Program-made: the position numbers and the translations under genes
Origin: an uncultured Acidimicrobiia bacterium
Lineage (GTDB): Bacteria > Actinomycetota > Acidimicrobiia > Spongiisociales > Spongiisociaceae
Length of the DNA: 5,989 bases
Direction of reading: 5' to 3'
Assembly (NCBI GenBank): GCA_937900165.1
Contig: CALCCX010000283.1
Coordinates: 1 to 5,989 of the forward strand
Shown here: positions 1 to 5,926 of the stretch, one piece after another
How the letters are laid out: each line of letters starts with the position of its first letter
Numbering within the stretch: the first letter of the stretch is position 1
Notes under the pieces: generated by a model
Databases searched by the model: none
Seen by the model: the letters and a program-made list of their open reading frames with translations, nothing else
What the model was told of the DNA's origin: nothing

Positions 1-218
1 GCACGAACTGCAAAGAGTCGAATGGCATCAGAGAACCCGGATGTCTGAGGGCGGGGCGCGTTCACTAGACGAATTCAATGGCGCCTCGCTCAACGATTGC
101 GCCGGCTTCCGGGCTCGAACCCGAAGGGTTCGCCACGGCCGCCCCAGGCGGCGTCCCCTGCAACACATCGTGCCCGCAGCGTTGACGCATCTACGCCTTC
201 GACACCACGCAGGTTCAA
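1..218. other. left-edge region with no convincing gene
   Basis: No complete gene could be supported here. One minus-strand frame is open from a GTG at 63-65 to the left edge, reading NAPRPQTSGFSDAIRLFAVR after the start. It could be the first ~21 codons of a gene leaving the window, but it has no clear ribosome binding site. Another minus-strand ORF at 65-190 encodes 41 residues with no recognisable features. The only sharp structure is a 7-bp perfect hairpin (CGAACCC, loop GAA, GGGTTCG) at 116-132. It lies ~87 bp past the stop of the receiver gene and could help end that transcript, but it has no T-tract. I looked for a tRNA T-arm around 105-130 and for tmRNA, SRP RNA and RNase P signatures and found none. 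Confidence 0.4.
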
Positions 219-599
219 CTATGCCGACTCCGAGATCGGCAGCAGGGCGGCAACTTTGGCGGTGAGGTCTTGGGCGGTGAACGGCTTGATCAGCCAGCCG
301 TCTGCGCCGGCCCGCTTCGCCAAGAATTCATCTGCCGAGCGATCCAGTAGGAGCATGATTGGCGCCGACTGCAGTTCACCTGCCATTACGGCGTCGCGGA
401 ACATGCGCACGATGGCCATGCCGCCCATCGAGCCGATCTGCATATCTACGATCGTGATGTCCGGGTCGAATTCCAGGGCGGCGTCGAGAAGCTGGTGAGG
501 ATCTGCGAGTTCGCACAAGTCATTGGAGGGGCCTGCCAGGGCCGACCTGGTCTGATTCACCACCCAAAGAGTATCGGCAACAACAAGAATCTGCGTCAT
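219..599 (-). CDS. single-domain response-regulator receiver protein (CheY-like)
   Basis: The 126-residue protein is a single receiver (REC) domain with no output domain. Family knowledge says such proteins take a phosphoryl group from a histidine kinase and signal by protein-protein contact in the cytoplasm. Visible elements are the ILVVAD first strand with acidic D9, the predicted phospho-acceptor D52 in IVDMQIGSMGGMA, and the conserved lysine K105 in WLIKPF. Two usual features are missing: only one acidic residue stands at the D9 site, and the switch Thr/Ser after strand 4 is replaced by the LLLDRSAD segment. From memory, an actinobacterial group of receivers shares the QIGSMGGMA and LLDR signatures, so this may be a family trait rather than decay. 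I chose the ATG at 597-599, because an in-frame start at 621-623 would add eight residues before the first strand. No kinase gene is adjacent. The gene is divergent from the NfeD-like gene. Confidence 0.82.
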   Translation of the reverse strand: MTQILVVADTLWVVNQTRSALAGPSNDLCELADPHQLLDAALEFDPDITIVDMQIGSMGGMAIVRMFRDAVMAGELQSAPIMLLLDRSADEFLAKRAGADGWLIKPFTAQDLTAKVAALLPISESA

Positions 600-607
600 T
601 GACAACA

Positions 608-613
608 ACAGTA
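608..613 (-). promoter_or_regulatory. possible -10 box for a leaderless receiver transcript
   Basis: On the minus strand TACTGT (fits TAnnnT) ends 8 nt before the ATG of the receiver gene. That would place the transcription start at or next to the A of the start codon. The bases between (TGTTGTCA) contain no Shine-Dalgarno sequence. I see no convincing -35 box, so the assignment rests on the spacing and the absence of a ribosome binding site. Confidence 0.35.
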
Positions 614-658
614 GCTTCGCCAAGCACGGTCGCTCTCATGATTGACTGGAGCGACGGC

Positions 659-685
659 TTGCGGTGGTGGGGCGAGTCCTAACAT
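659..685 (+). promoter_or_regulatory. possible promoter for a leaderless NfeD-like transcript
   Basis: A -10-like TAACAT at 680-685 lies 7 nt before the ATG at 693, so transcription could start on the start codon. A weak -35-like TTGCGG at 659-664 is 15 bp upstream of it, shorter than the ideal spacing. There is no Shine-Dalgarno sequence at a proper distance. Leaderless mRNAs are common in Actinobacteria, which makes this arrangement believable, but it is inferred from sequence only. Confidence 0.4.
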
Positions 686-692
686 TGCCGGT

Positions 693-1934
693 ATGCGTCG
701 GATATTCTTAATGGCACTGTTGGCTGCGTTCGTCCTGATTCCGACGAGCGCCCTCGCCCAGGATGACGGCCCCGAGGTGGACATTGTGGTGATAAGCGGT
801 GTCCTCGACCGGAGTGCCATCGATTTTGTGATCGGCCGCGTTGAAGCAGCGGGGGACAAGGGCAGTGAGGCAGTGATCATTCAGATCAACTCTCCCGCCA
901 CGGTGAGCGACTCCATCCTCGATCTCGTCACGGCGGTCCAACGGTCGTCCGTTCCGATCGTGGTGTGGGTTGGCCCGGATCCTGCGGTCGCTTACGGCGG
1001 GGCGGTGGCCGTCCTCAATGCAGCCGACGTGCGGGCAGGATCGCCTGGCGTTGAAATTGGCTACGCGGCAGAAATCCAGGCGGGTGGCCTTCGATTCATC
1101 GCCCCTGAGCCCATCGCCGACAAGACGGTCACTGTTGGGTCTGGCCCCGTTGGGGCCGCTGGGCTGCTCGATCTGGTCGCGCCTTCAATCAACAACCTGC
1201 TGGTCGACCTCGACGGCATGACCGTCGTGGTGAACGGAGGCGAGCGCGTGCTCGAAACAGTCGTCGATGGGCCCGATGGCCTGACGTCTGTGCGCACCAT
1301 CTTCTGGGAACCTGGCATCGGGACGAGGATCCTCAGGTTGGCCGTCACACCTGAGGCCTTGTTCTTCTTTTTGGTGATGGGCCTCATGATTGCCGCCTTT
1401 GAGTTCTACGCGATCGGGCCGGGTCTCGCCGCGGTGGTGGCTTCGATGTCTCTGCTGGTCGCCTCATATGGCCTGGTGACGCTTCCGATCAGATGGTGGG
1501 CGATCGCTCTGATCCTGTTCGGTTTATGGCTCATGACGGTTGATTATCAGAGGGGAGGCGCAGGTCCAATTACCTGGCTGGCTGCGGTCATTTTGTTTGT
1601 TGGAGGGCTGTTCATCACCGATGCGGCACCCCAATTGGTCCCATCGTGGTGGGTTGTGATGGTGGTGGTCATCGCGGTTCTCCTGTGGTACATGTTCGCG
1701 ATGACCACGGTCGCCAGGTCGCGATTTTCTACACCTACGATCGGTCGCGAGCACATGATCGGGCGGCACGGTACTGCGGTGACCGACTTCAGTCCGTTGG
1801 GTGAGGTCGAGGTCGACGGCGCCAGGTGGAGTGCCTCTGCGCATCGTGAGGCAGGGCTGAACGCCGGTTCGCCGGTTGAGATTGTCGGCGTAGATGGAAG
1901 GTTCCTGGAAGTAGAACCGGTGGAAGCCGAATAG
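693..1934 (+). CDS. NfeD-family membrane protein with degenerate ClpP-class protease domain
   Basis: The 413-residue protein has the layout of long NfeD proteins (membrane-bound ClpP-class serine protease family). It has a signal peptide at residues 1-22 ending SALA-Q, a ClpP/crotonase-like domain at ~28-175, about five hydrophobic segments (~222-241, 244-263, 268-283, 293-308, 318-337) and a C-terminal OB-fold NfeD domain at ~355-413. Active relatives use a Ser-Lys dyad on the outer face of the membrane and usually work with a stomatin/SPFH partner. Here the expected nucleophile region reads VAYGGAVAV, with no Ser at the expected place. The helical segment that normally follows the catalytic Lys seems largely missing, since DKTVTVGSGPVG runs quickly into LLDLVAPSINNLLVDLDG. 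The domain may therefore be non-catalytic. The ATG at 693 was chosen because it puts the signal peptide at the N-terminus; an upstream TTG at 642 would add 17 unlikely residues. No SPFH gene is visible next to it. Confidence 0.83.
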   Translation: MRRIFLMALLAAFVLIPTSALAQDDGPEVDIVVISGVLDRSAIDFVIGRVEAAGDKGSEAVIIQINSPATVSDSILDLVTAVQRSSVPIVVWVGPDPAVAYGGAVAVLNAADVRAGSPGVEIGYAAEIQAGGLRFIAPEPIADKTVTVGSGPVGAAGLLDLVAPSINNLLVDLDGMTVVVNGGERVLETVVDGPDGLTSVRTIFWEPGIGTRILRLAVTPEALFFFLVMGLMIAAFEFYAIGPGLAAVVASMSLLVASYGLVTLPIRWWAIALILFGLWLMTVDYQRGGAGPITWLAAVILFVGGLFITDAAPQLVPSWWVVMVVVIAVLLWYMFAMTTVARSRFSTPTIGREHMIGRHGTAVTDFSPLGEVEVDGARWSASAHREAGLNAGSPVEIVGVDGRFLEVEPVEAE

Positions 1935-1992
1935 CGTCAGTGACAAACCGCGTAGAGCGCGAAAAAGACCCGTCAAAATTCCATAATCTTCC

Positions 1993-2022
1993 TTGCGAAT
2001 CGAAATCATCTTCCATTAGCTT
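1993..2022 (+). promoter_or_regulatory. candidate promoter of the whiB-like gene
   Basis: TTGCGA at 1993-1998 and TAGCTT at 2017-2022 are separated by 18 bp and give a tolerable sigma-70-type promoter. It would start transcription near 2029, inside or just before the hairpin at 2026-2046. A better -10-like sequence, CATAAT at 1982-1987, has no good -35 partner and would give a leader of about 60 nt. Which box is used cannot be decided from sequence. Confidence 0.3.
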
Positions 2023-2025
2023 GCT

Positions 2026-2046
2026 CTCACTCCGTGGCGGAGTGAG
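2026..2046 (+). promoter_or_regulatory. 9-bp perfect inverted repeat touching the whiB-like RBS
   Basis: The arms CTCACTCCG (2026-2034) and CGGAGTGAG (2038-2046) are exact inverted copies around a TGG loop. The right arm ends on the first G of the GGGAGG ribosome binding site. As RNA this would form a stable hairpin directly against the Shine-Dalgarno sequence. As DNA it is a palindrome suited to a dimeric repressor near the transcription start. There is no U-tract after it, so it is not a normal terminator. Confidence 0.5.
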
Positions 2047-2051
2047 GGAGG
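2046..2051 (+). promoter_or_regulatory. Shine-Dalgarno sequence that sets the GTG start of the whiB-like gene
   Basis: GGGAGG lies 6 nt before the GTG at 2058, which is good spacing. The ATG at 2054-2056 is only 2 nt away and opens a 5-codon frame (MSGHK) that ends at 2071. The ATG at 2068 is also out of frame with the WhiB protein. The non-ATG start at 2058 is therefore well supported. Confidence 0.6.
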
Positions 2052-2057
2052 CAATGA

Positions 2058-2306
2058 GTGGCCATAAATGACGAGTGGCAGGCGCGCGGATTATGTAGGG
2101 GGAATCATTCGCACCTGTTTTTTCCACCCAGCACGTTTGAGCGGAAGGATGAGCGTGAGCGCCGTGAGCTGAGGGCGAGAGCCATCTGCCGGGTCTGCCC
2201 TGTGCAGCACGACTGTTTGGAGTATGCGATGCGGATTCGTGAGCCTTATGGAATCTGGGGTGGCTGTACGGAGACGGAGCGGCGTGAGTTGACCACCGTT
2301 TCCTGA
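2058..2306 (+). CDS. WhiB-family Fe-S transcriptional regulator
   Basis: The 82-residue protein is a complete WhiB-like (Wbl) protein. The four cluster-binding cysteines are C13 (GLCRG), C44, C47 and C53 (ICRVCPVQHDC). The family's GIWGG turn is at residues 65-69, followed by an arginine-bearing tail (TETERRELTTVS). Known family members bind a [4Fe-4S] cluster and usually regulate transcription by binding region 4 of the primary sigma factor. The cluster can react with oxygen or nitric oxide. The short form with CLEYA and E-x-YGIWGG is nearer to WhiB2/WhiB4-like proteins than to WhiB7, but I cannot assign a subfamily. The basic C-terminal tail is short, so strong independent DNA contact is uncertain. 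The GTG start is set by a GGGAGG ribosome binding site. A hairpin sits just upstream and a strong terminator follows 21 bp after the stop, so it is likely a single-gene transcript. Confidence 0.93.
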   Translation: MAINDEWQARGLCRGNHSHLFFPPSTFERKDERERRELRARAICRVCPVQHDCLEYAMRIREPYGIWGGCTETERRELTTVS

Positions 2307-2327
2307 TACAGGTCCGTTGACCAGCAA

Positions 2328-2360
2328 TGAAGAATCCGGTGCAACGCACCGGATTCTTCA
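2328..2360. terminator. bidirectional intrinsic terminator between whiB-like gene and selB
   Basis: A 15-bp perfect stem (arms at 2328-2342 and 2346-2360) closes on the 3-nt loop AAC. The outer part is A-rich on the left arm and T-rich on the right (GGATTCTTCA), as in terminators that serve both strands. It lies 21 bp after the whiB-like stop and ~214 bp beyond the selB stop, between convergent genes. There is no long pure T-tract, so efficiency is uncertain. Confidence 0.75.
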
Positions 2361-2370
2361 CTTCTGGCCA

Positions 2371-2461
2371 TCCGCTGTCCGCTGTCCGCTGTCCGCTGTC
2401 CGCTGTCCGCTGTCCGCTGTCCGCTGTCCGCTGTCCGCTGTCCGCGATCCGCGATCCGCGA
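2371..2461 (+). repeat. heptanucleotide tandem array (10 x TCCGCTG, 3 x TCCGCGA)
   Basis: Ten exact back-to-back copies of TCCGCTG run from 2371 to 2440, followed by three exact copies of TCCGCGA from 2441 to 2461. A block of one variant followed by a block of another is what slipped-strand expansion of single units produces. Because 7 is not a multiple of 3, the array stays open in several frames and yields artificial repetitive peptides (e.g. ADSGQRT on the minus strand). It lies in the 3' intergenic space of selB, beyond the terminator, and comparable heptad repeats (STRR) are known from cyanobacterial genomes. Confidence 0.93.
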
Positions 2462-2462
2462 T

Positions 2463-2477
2463 CCGTCTTTTTGACGG
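2463..2477. repeat. small hairpin at the end of the heptad array
   Basis: CCGTC (2463-2467) and GACGG (2473-2477) are inverted copies around a TTTTT loop. It immediately follows the last heptad unit. Downstream of selB on the minus strand it could be a weak extra pause or stop signal, but the stem is only 5 bp. Confidence 0.3.
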
Positions 2478-2522
2478 TGCGCTCAGGTCGCCCTGCAATC
2501 AATTCGGGCAACATGCCGCGAC

Positions 2523-2557
2523 GGATAGCGGATGCCGGATAGCCAATAGCGGAATGC
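2523..2557 (-). repeat. degenerate heptad array in inverted orientation
   Basis: Five period-7 units stand here: GGATAGC, GGATGCC, GGATAGC, CAATAGC and GGAATGC. Read on the minus strand they are GCATTCC, GCTATTG, GCTATCC, GGCATCC and GCTATCC. GCTATCC differs by one base from GCTGTCC, a rotation of the unit in the array at 2371-2461. The two arrays are thus related and inverted, with about 60 bp between them. This one starts 17 bp after the selB stop codon and is more diverged, so probably older or no longer expanding. Confidence 0.65.
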
Positions 2558-2573
2558 CGCCATTCGTCGCCTG

Positions 2574-4358
2574 TCAAGGCAAGGTGCGGTGATCGCCTTT
2601 TCGTTGGGTGATGCGCTCGGCGTCCAGCCACTCGAGGAGGGGCACTGCATACTTGCGGGATATCTGGAAATGGTCCCGGAAATCGGCGACGGTGAAGTCA
2701 TCAGGGAGATCAGCCAAGCCGGCGGTCAACCCCTCGAGCTGGGCAGGCAGATAGACGAGGTCGGGTGACACCCGCACCAGCCGATTGTCGCGTATCAGGA
2801 AATGCAACAATTCGTCTTCGAGTTCGAGGTCCTTCAACCTTGGGACCTTCAACCCGACAGTGGTCAGAGTCTGTTTCGCCTCACGCCAGGCCGCCTCTTG
2901 CCCGGGATCAGGACAGGGTTCGAAATCAGGTGCGGTGACGGTAGACCCGTGCTCGACGAGACCGGCCCGGTCCAGTACCCGGGCCATGGTCACCCGATCG
3001 GCGCCTAGAGCGCTCGCCAGCGTGGCAGTCGGCATGCCAGGCCTGAGCGGGTGGTCTGCATGGAATGCCTCAACCAGGGCGTTCGCCCTGGCGGTCATCG
3101 ATCCGGACGATGTGGATGACATGGCTGTGTCTCCAGCGATCGTGCCGCTCGTAGGCTTGCCACCACCGCTGTGGGCTGAGAGAACTGCCAGCGCTTCGAC
3201 GCCCCTGGCGTCTAGAAGTGCGCTCGCCCGATCATCGGCCGACCCCTTCAACGCCAATCTGAGCGCGGGGGCGGCTGCTGTCGATTGATTGGATCGCCGT
3301 GGCGCGATTGGCTCGATCACTCTCCCGCCGGCGACGATTGATCGTCGGCCGACCTCACGTAGAACGAATCGGTCTCCCATCTTCACCGGAATTGGTTGGT
3401 CGACGCTCAGAGTGGCCAACGTCCATTCGTCGTCCATGTCCTCGATGGTCCGCAGACGGGCAGGCCACGCCCCGCTGCCGAGGTGCACGTGATAGGCGCC
3501 CCGATTGGTGAGCGGCTCGTCGAGATATCTGGCGGCTCGCATGGTCACCAGCATGCGGCTGCTAGGAGCCCAGTCGCCCGGGCGACCCAACATGGCGCCT
3601 CTCTCGATCGCCTGGCGATCTGCTCCAACCAGGTTGGCTGCGACCCGCGCTCCCGGTCCAACGTCTGCGTGGGACTGCTCGTGACTCTGGAGGGCGCGGA
3701 CCCTCGTGTCGACGGGTCCTGGCCAGATCTGCATTTGATCACCGACCGTGAGCCCCCCACCGGTCAGCGTCCCGGTGACGACGGTCCCCGCGCCCGAGAT
3801 TGTGAAGGCCCGATCGATCCACATGCGGGGACGGTCCACATCCTCCACGGAAACAGAGCCCGCTGCTGCAGCCAGAGCCGTTTGGAGGTCTTCGATCCCT
3901 TCGCCCTCAACAGCCGACACCGGCACGATGGGGGCGTTTTCGAACACCGTCGCCTCGAGCCGCTCTGAGACCTCCAACATCGCGAGCTCCCTCAGGTCGT
4001 CTTCGACCCGATCGACCTTGGTCAGCGCAACGACACCATGCTCGACTCCGAGAAGGTCGAGGACCGCCAGGTGTTCCTCAGATTGGGGCATCCACCCTTC
4101 GTCAGCGGCCACGACGAACAGGGCGACGTCGAACCCATCGGTTCCGGCCAGCATGTTCTTGATGAAACGTTCGTGCCCAGGAACATCGACGAAGGAAACC
4201 TCCAATCCACCTGGGAGGGTGGTCCACGCGAATCCCAGATCGATGGTGAGACCCCGGGTCTTTTCCTCCTCCCACCGATCGGGATCTCGACCGGTGAGGC
4301 GCTTAACGAGAGTCGATTTGCCATGGTCCACGTGACCGGCAGTACCTATGACAGGCAT
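2574..4358 (-). CDS. selB: selenocysteine-specific elongation factor SelB
   Basis: The 594-residue GTPase carries Sec-tRNA(Sec) to the ribosome at UGA codons marked by a SECIS hairpin. It has all GTP-binding motifs: GHVDHGKST (residues 8-16), the switch I segment RGLTIDLGFA (35-44), DVPGH (58-62), TKVD (113-116) and SAVEG (148-152). EF-Tu-like beta-barrel domains follow (SGAGTVVTGTLTGG near 190). A Gly/Ser/Thr-rich linker spans ~393-420. The C-terminal winged-helix repeats that bind the SECIS RNA end in SRKYAVPLLEWLD and RKGDHR (567-594), the hallmark SelB tail. Length fits the family. The ATG at 4356-4358 lies inside the 3' end of selA (13-bp overlap) with no strong Shine-Dalgarno, so translation is probably coupled to selA. 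The gene ends with TGA, but reading past it gives no family-like sequence, so it is a true stop. Confidence 0.96.
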   Translation of the reverse strand: MPVIGTAGHVDHGKSTLVKRLTGRDPDRWEEEKTRGLTIDLGFAWTTLPGGLEVSFVDVPGHERFIKNMLAGTDGFDVALFVVAADEGWMPQSEEHLAVLDLLGVEHGVVALTKVDRVEDDLRELAMLEVSERLEATVFENAPIVPVSAVEGEGIEDLQTALAAAAGSVSVEDVDRPRMWIDRAFTISGAGTVVTGTLTGGGLTVGDQMQIWPGPVDTRVRALQSHEQSHADVGPGARVAANLVGADRQAIERGAMLGRPGDWAPSSRMLVTMRAARYLDEPLTNRGAYHVHLGSGAWPARLRTIEDMDDEWTLATLSVDQPIPVKMGDRFVLREVGRRSIVAGGRVIEPIAPRRSNQSTAAAPALRLALKGSADDRASALLDARGVEALAVLSAHSGGGKPTSGTIAGDTAMSSTSSGSMTARANALVEAFHADHPLRPGMPTATLASALGADRVTMARVLDRAGLVEHGSTVTAPDFEPCPDPGQEAAWREAKQTLTTVGLKVPRLKDLELEDELLHFLIRDNRLVRVSPDLVYLPAQLEGLTAGLADLPDDFTVADFRDHFQISRKYAVPLLEWLDAERITQRKGDHRTLP

Positions 4359-5695
4359 AGAGTTCGCAGTACCGCCGCAATGTGGTGATCGTCTGATGGA
4401 TCTACCGTTCTCAGGTCCAGGAGCAGCTCGCCCGCATCACGCCTGGCGACAATGGCAGGTCTGGCTTGCAGAAGGCCCTGCCACAGTTCGTCGGCGGGGC
4501 GTTTTGTGACCGCCAGAACGGGCGAGGGCATCGTCATTCCCGGTACCGAGCCCGCTCCGGCCAAAGCGTCAGACGCACGGATCAATGGATCCACTCCAGC
4601 ACCCTCGGCGACCTTGACCAAACGGTCTCGCAACTCTTGGTCGCTCCGACTCACCATCGCCCAGAATGGAATCTCGGCGCCTGCACCGTTCAAGTACATT
4701 TCGAACGTGATGGTGAGCGCTGCAAGGGTCGCTCCGTCTATCCGTTGGGCCCTGGCGATGGGGCTCTTGCGTAGCTTCTCGATCAACTCGGCCGATCCGG
4801 CCAGGATGCCTGCCTGGGGACCACCGAGAAGTTTGTCGCCTGAAAAGGTCACGAGATCTGTTCCTGCTTCCAAAGTCTGGCGGACGCCAGGCTCTCCAAC
4901 CGCCCAAGCAGGCGTTCCATGGGCCAACCACGGCGCCGTCTCATCCAGCAATCCGCTACCGACGTCGTACACGAACGGTACCTCCTTGCTGGCCGCCGTG
5001 GCCGCCAGCTCGGCTACCGGGGTGTCTTCGGCGAACCCCATGACTCTGTAGTTCGATGGGTGGACCTTGAGCAACAGGGCTGTTGTGGCGTCCAATGCCG
5101 CCTCGTAGTCGCCGATTCGAGTGCGGTTGGTCGTCCCAACTTCGATCAAGCTCGTACCTGACGCTGCCATGAGGTCTGGAAGGCGATATGAGCCCCCGAT
5201 CTCGATGAGTTCGCCTCTAGAGACCGGCACCGACCCGCCTTTGGCCAAGCCTGCCAGGGTCAAGAAGAGGGCACCAGCGTTGTTGTTGACCACGAAGGCG
5301 GCTTCGGCTCCTGTCGCCTCAGTGATCAATCGATGTAGGTAGTCGCCCCTCTTGCCCCTCTCGCCCGAACCGAGGTCGAATTCGATGTTGGAGTAGCCGA
5401 TGCCGGCCTGTACCGCGCCAGCAGCCGCATCAGGATGGATAGGAGCTCGCCCGAGATTGGTGTGCAGGAGGACACCGGCGGCGTTGATCGTTCGCTGTAT
5501 TCGCATTTCGGTGAGTCGATTGATTTCGCGTTGCGCAAGAGAGGAGGGGTCGGCCTCATTGCCGGCGCGCAAACCGACACGGGCTGTGTCCACCGCTTGC
5601 CTGGCGATCTCGACGACAATCGCCCGAGGTAGCGCGCCAACTCGGAGCTTCGCGACCAGAGAGTCGATCGACGGCAAATTGCGTAGGTCCGTCAT
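4346..5695 (-). CDS. selA: L-seryl-tRNA(Sec) selenium transferase SelA
   Basis: The 449-residue PLP enzyme converts Ser-tRNA(Sec) to Sec-tRNA(Sec) using selenophosphate; bacterial SelA works as a large ring-shaped oligomer in the cytoplasm. The N-terminal tRNA-binding domain begins with LRNLPSIDSLVAKL. The fold-type I PLP domain shows INAAGVLLHTNLGRAP (~70-85), FVVNNNAGAL (~134-143), VYDVGSGLL with the cofactor Asp (~244), and the Schiff-base lysine K288 in FSGDKLLGGPQAG, which corresponds to K295 of E. coli SelA by memory. Length is normal. I chose the ATG at 5693-5695; a TTG at 5711-5713 would add six unsupported residues. Neither start has a clear Shine-Dalgarno. It is the first gene of a selA-selB operon. 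selD and selC must lie elsewhere. Confidence 0.96.
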   Translation of the reverse strand: MTDLRNLPSIDSLVAKLRVGALPRAIVVEIARQAVDTARVGLRAGNEADPSSLAQREINRLTEMRIQRTINAAGVLLHTNLGRAPIHPDAAAGAVQAGIGYSNIEFDLGSGERGKRGDYLHRLITEATGAEAAFVVNNNAGALFLTLAGLAKGGSVPVSRGELIEIGGSYRLPDLMAASGTSLIEVGTTNRTRIGDYEAALDATTALLLKVHPSNYRVMGFAEDTPVAELAATAASKEVPFVYDVGSGLLDETAPWLAHGTPAWAVGEPGVRQTLEAGTDLVTFSGDKLLGGPQAGILAGSAELIEKLRKSPIARAQRIDGATLAALTITFEMYLNGAGAEIPFWAMVSRSDQELRDRLVKVAEGAGVDPLIRASDALAGAGSVPGMTMPSPVLAVTKRPADELWQGLLQARPAIVARRDAGELLLDLRTVDPSDDHHIAAVLRTLCLS

Positions 5696-5844
5696 CCGAC
5701 AGAGGCTACCCAACTCGTAGGTATCCCGACCAAACCTAGATCCACCGCACGGATTGGCTCCTCGCCCGCCTCGCCAGTCACGGTAAGGATTTCTCAGGCC
5801 CGGCCCCTCTCACAGACGGTGAAAACCGGAACAACCCCGAATCT
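5696..5844. other. upstream region of selA, no gene seen
   Basis: This is probably genomic sequence containing the selA promoter. On the minus strand a TAGGTT fits a loose -10 pattern about 40 nt before the selA ATG, but no -35 partner is evident, so I do not call a promoter. Genomic sequence stops at the adapter junction at 5844/5845, so any further upstream gene is lost. Confidence 0.5.
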
Positions 5845-5910
5845 AGATCGGAAGAGCACACGTCTGAACTCCAGTCACACTGATATATCTCGTATGCCGT
5901 CTTCTGCTTG
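5845..5910 (+). other. Illumina TruSeq index adapter (sequencing artefact)
   Basis: The stretch begins AGATCGGAAGAGC, continues through the TruSeq index-adapter common part to GTCAC at 5878, then has an 8-nt index ACTGATAT (5879-5886, which I recall as TruSeq index 25). It ends with ATCTCGTATGCCG and on to GCTTG at 5910, the flow-cell P7 end. The order and spacing are exactly those of the adapter, so this is read-through of a short insert kept in the assembly. Translated on the minus strand it gives the familiar spurious peptide WSSDVCSSD. Confidence 0.99.
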
Positions 5911-5926
5911 AAAAAAAAAAAAAAAA
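5911..5926 (+). other. poly-A run after adapter (artefact)
   Basis: Sixteen A residues directly follow the adapter end. This is the usual base calling when a sequencing read runs off the end of the molecule, and together with the adapter it is not genomic. Confidence 0.95.

Noticed and set aside
100..190. Possible tRNA (perhaps selC) because of a GGTTCGAGCC-like stretch on the minus strand
   Set aside because: The T-loop would have the wrong size, no acceptor-stem partner exists and no TCA anticodon loop was found.
97..498. Plus-strand ORF of 133 residues opposite the receiver gene
   Set aside because: Low-complexity Ser/Arg-rich shadow frame; the minus-strand receiver protein has clear motifs.
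2574..2576. selB or whiB-like TGA stops as selenocysteine codons
   Set aside because: Reading through gives no family-like sequence in either gene, and both proteins already end where their families end.
2317..2592. Plus-strand repetitive ORFs over the heptad array (SAVRCPL repeats)
   Set aside because: Produced by the tandem array; no ribosome binding site, and they start inside the terminator region.
1789..2631. Long minus-strand ORF (280 residues) with ADSGQRT repeats
   Set aside because: It runs opposite the whiB-like gene and the end of the NfeD-like gene, overlaps selB, and its repetitive part is only the heptad array being free of stops.
3748..4335. Long plus-strand ORF opposite selB
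   Set aside because: Shadow frame of selB, which carries all GTPase motifs; high-GC coding DNA commonly leaves such frames open.
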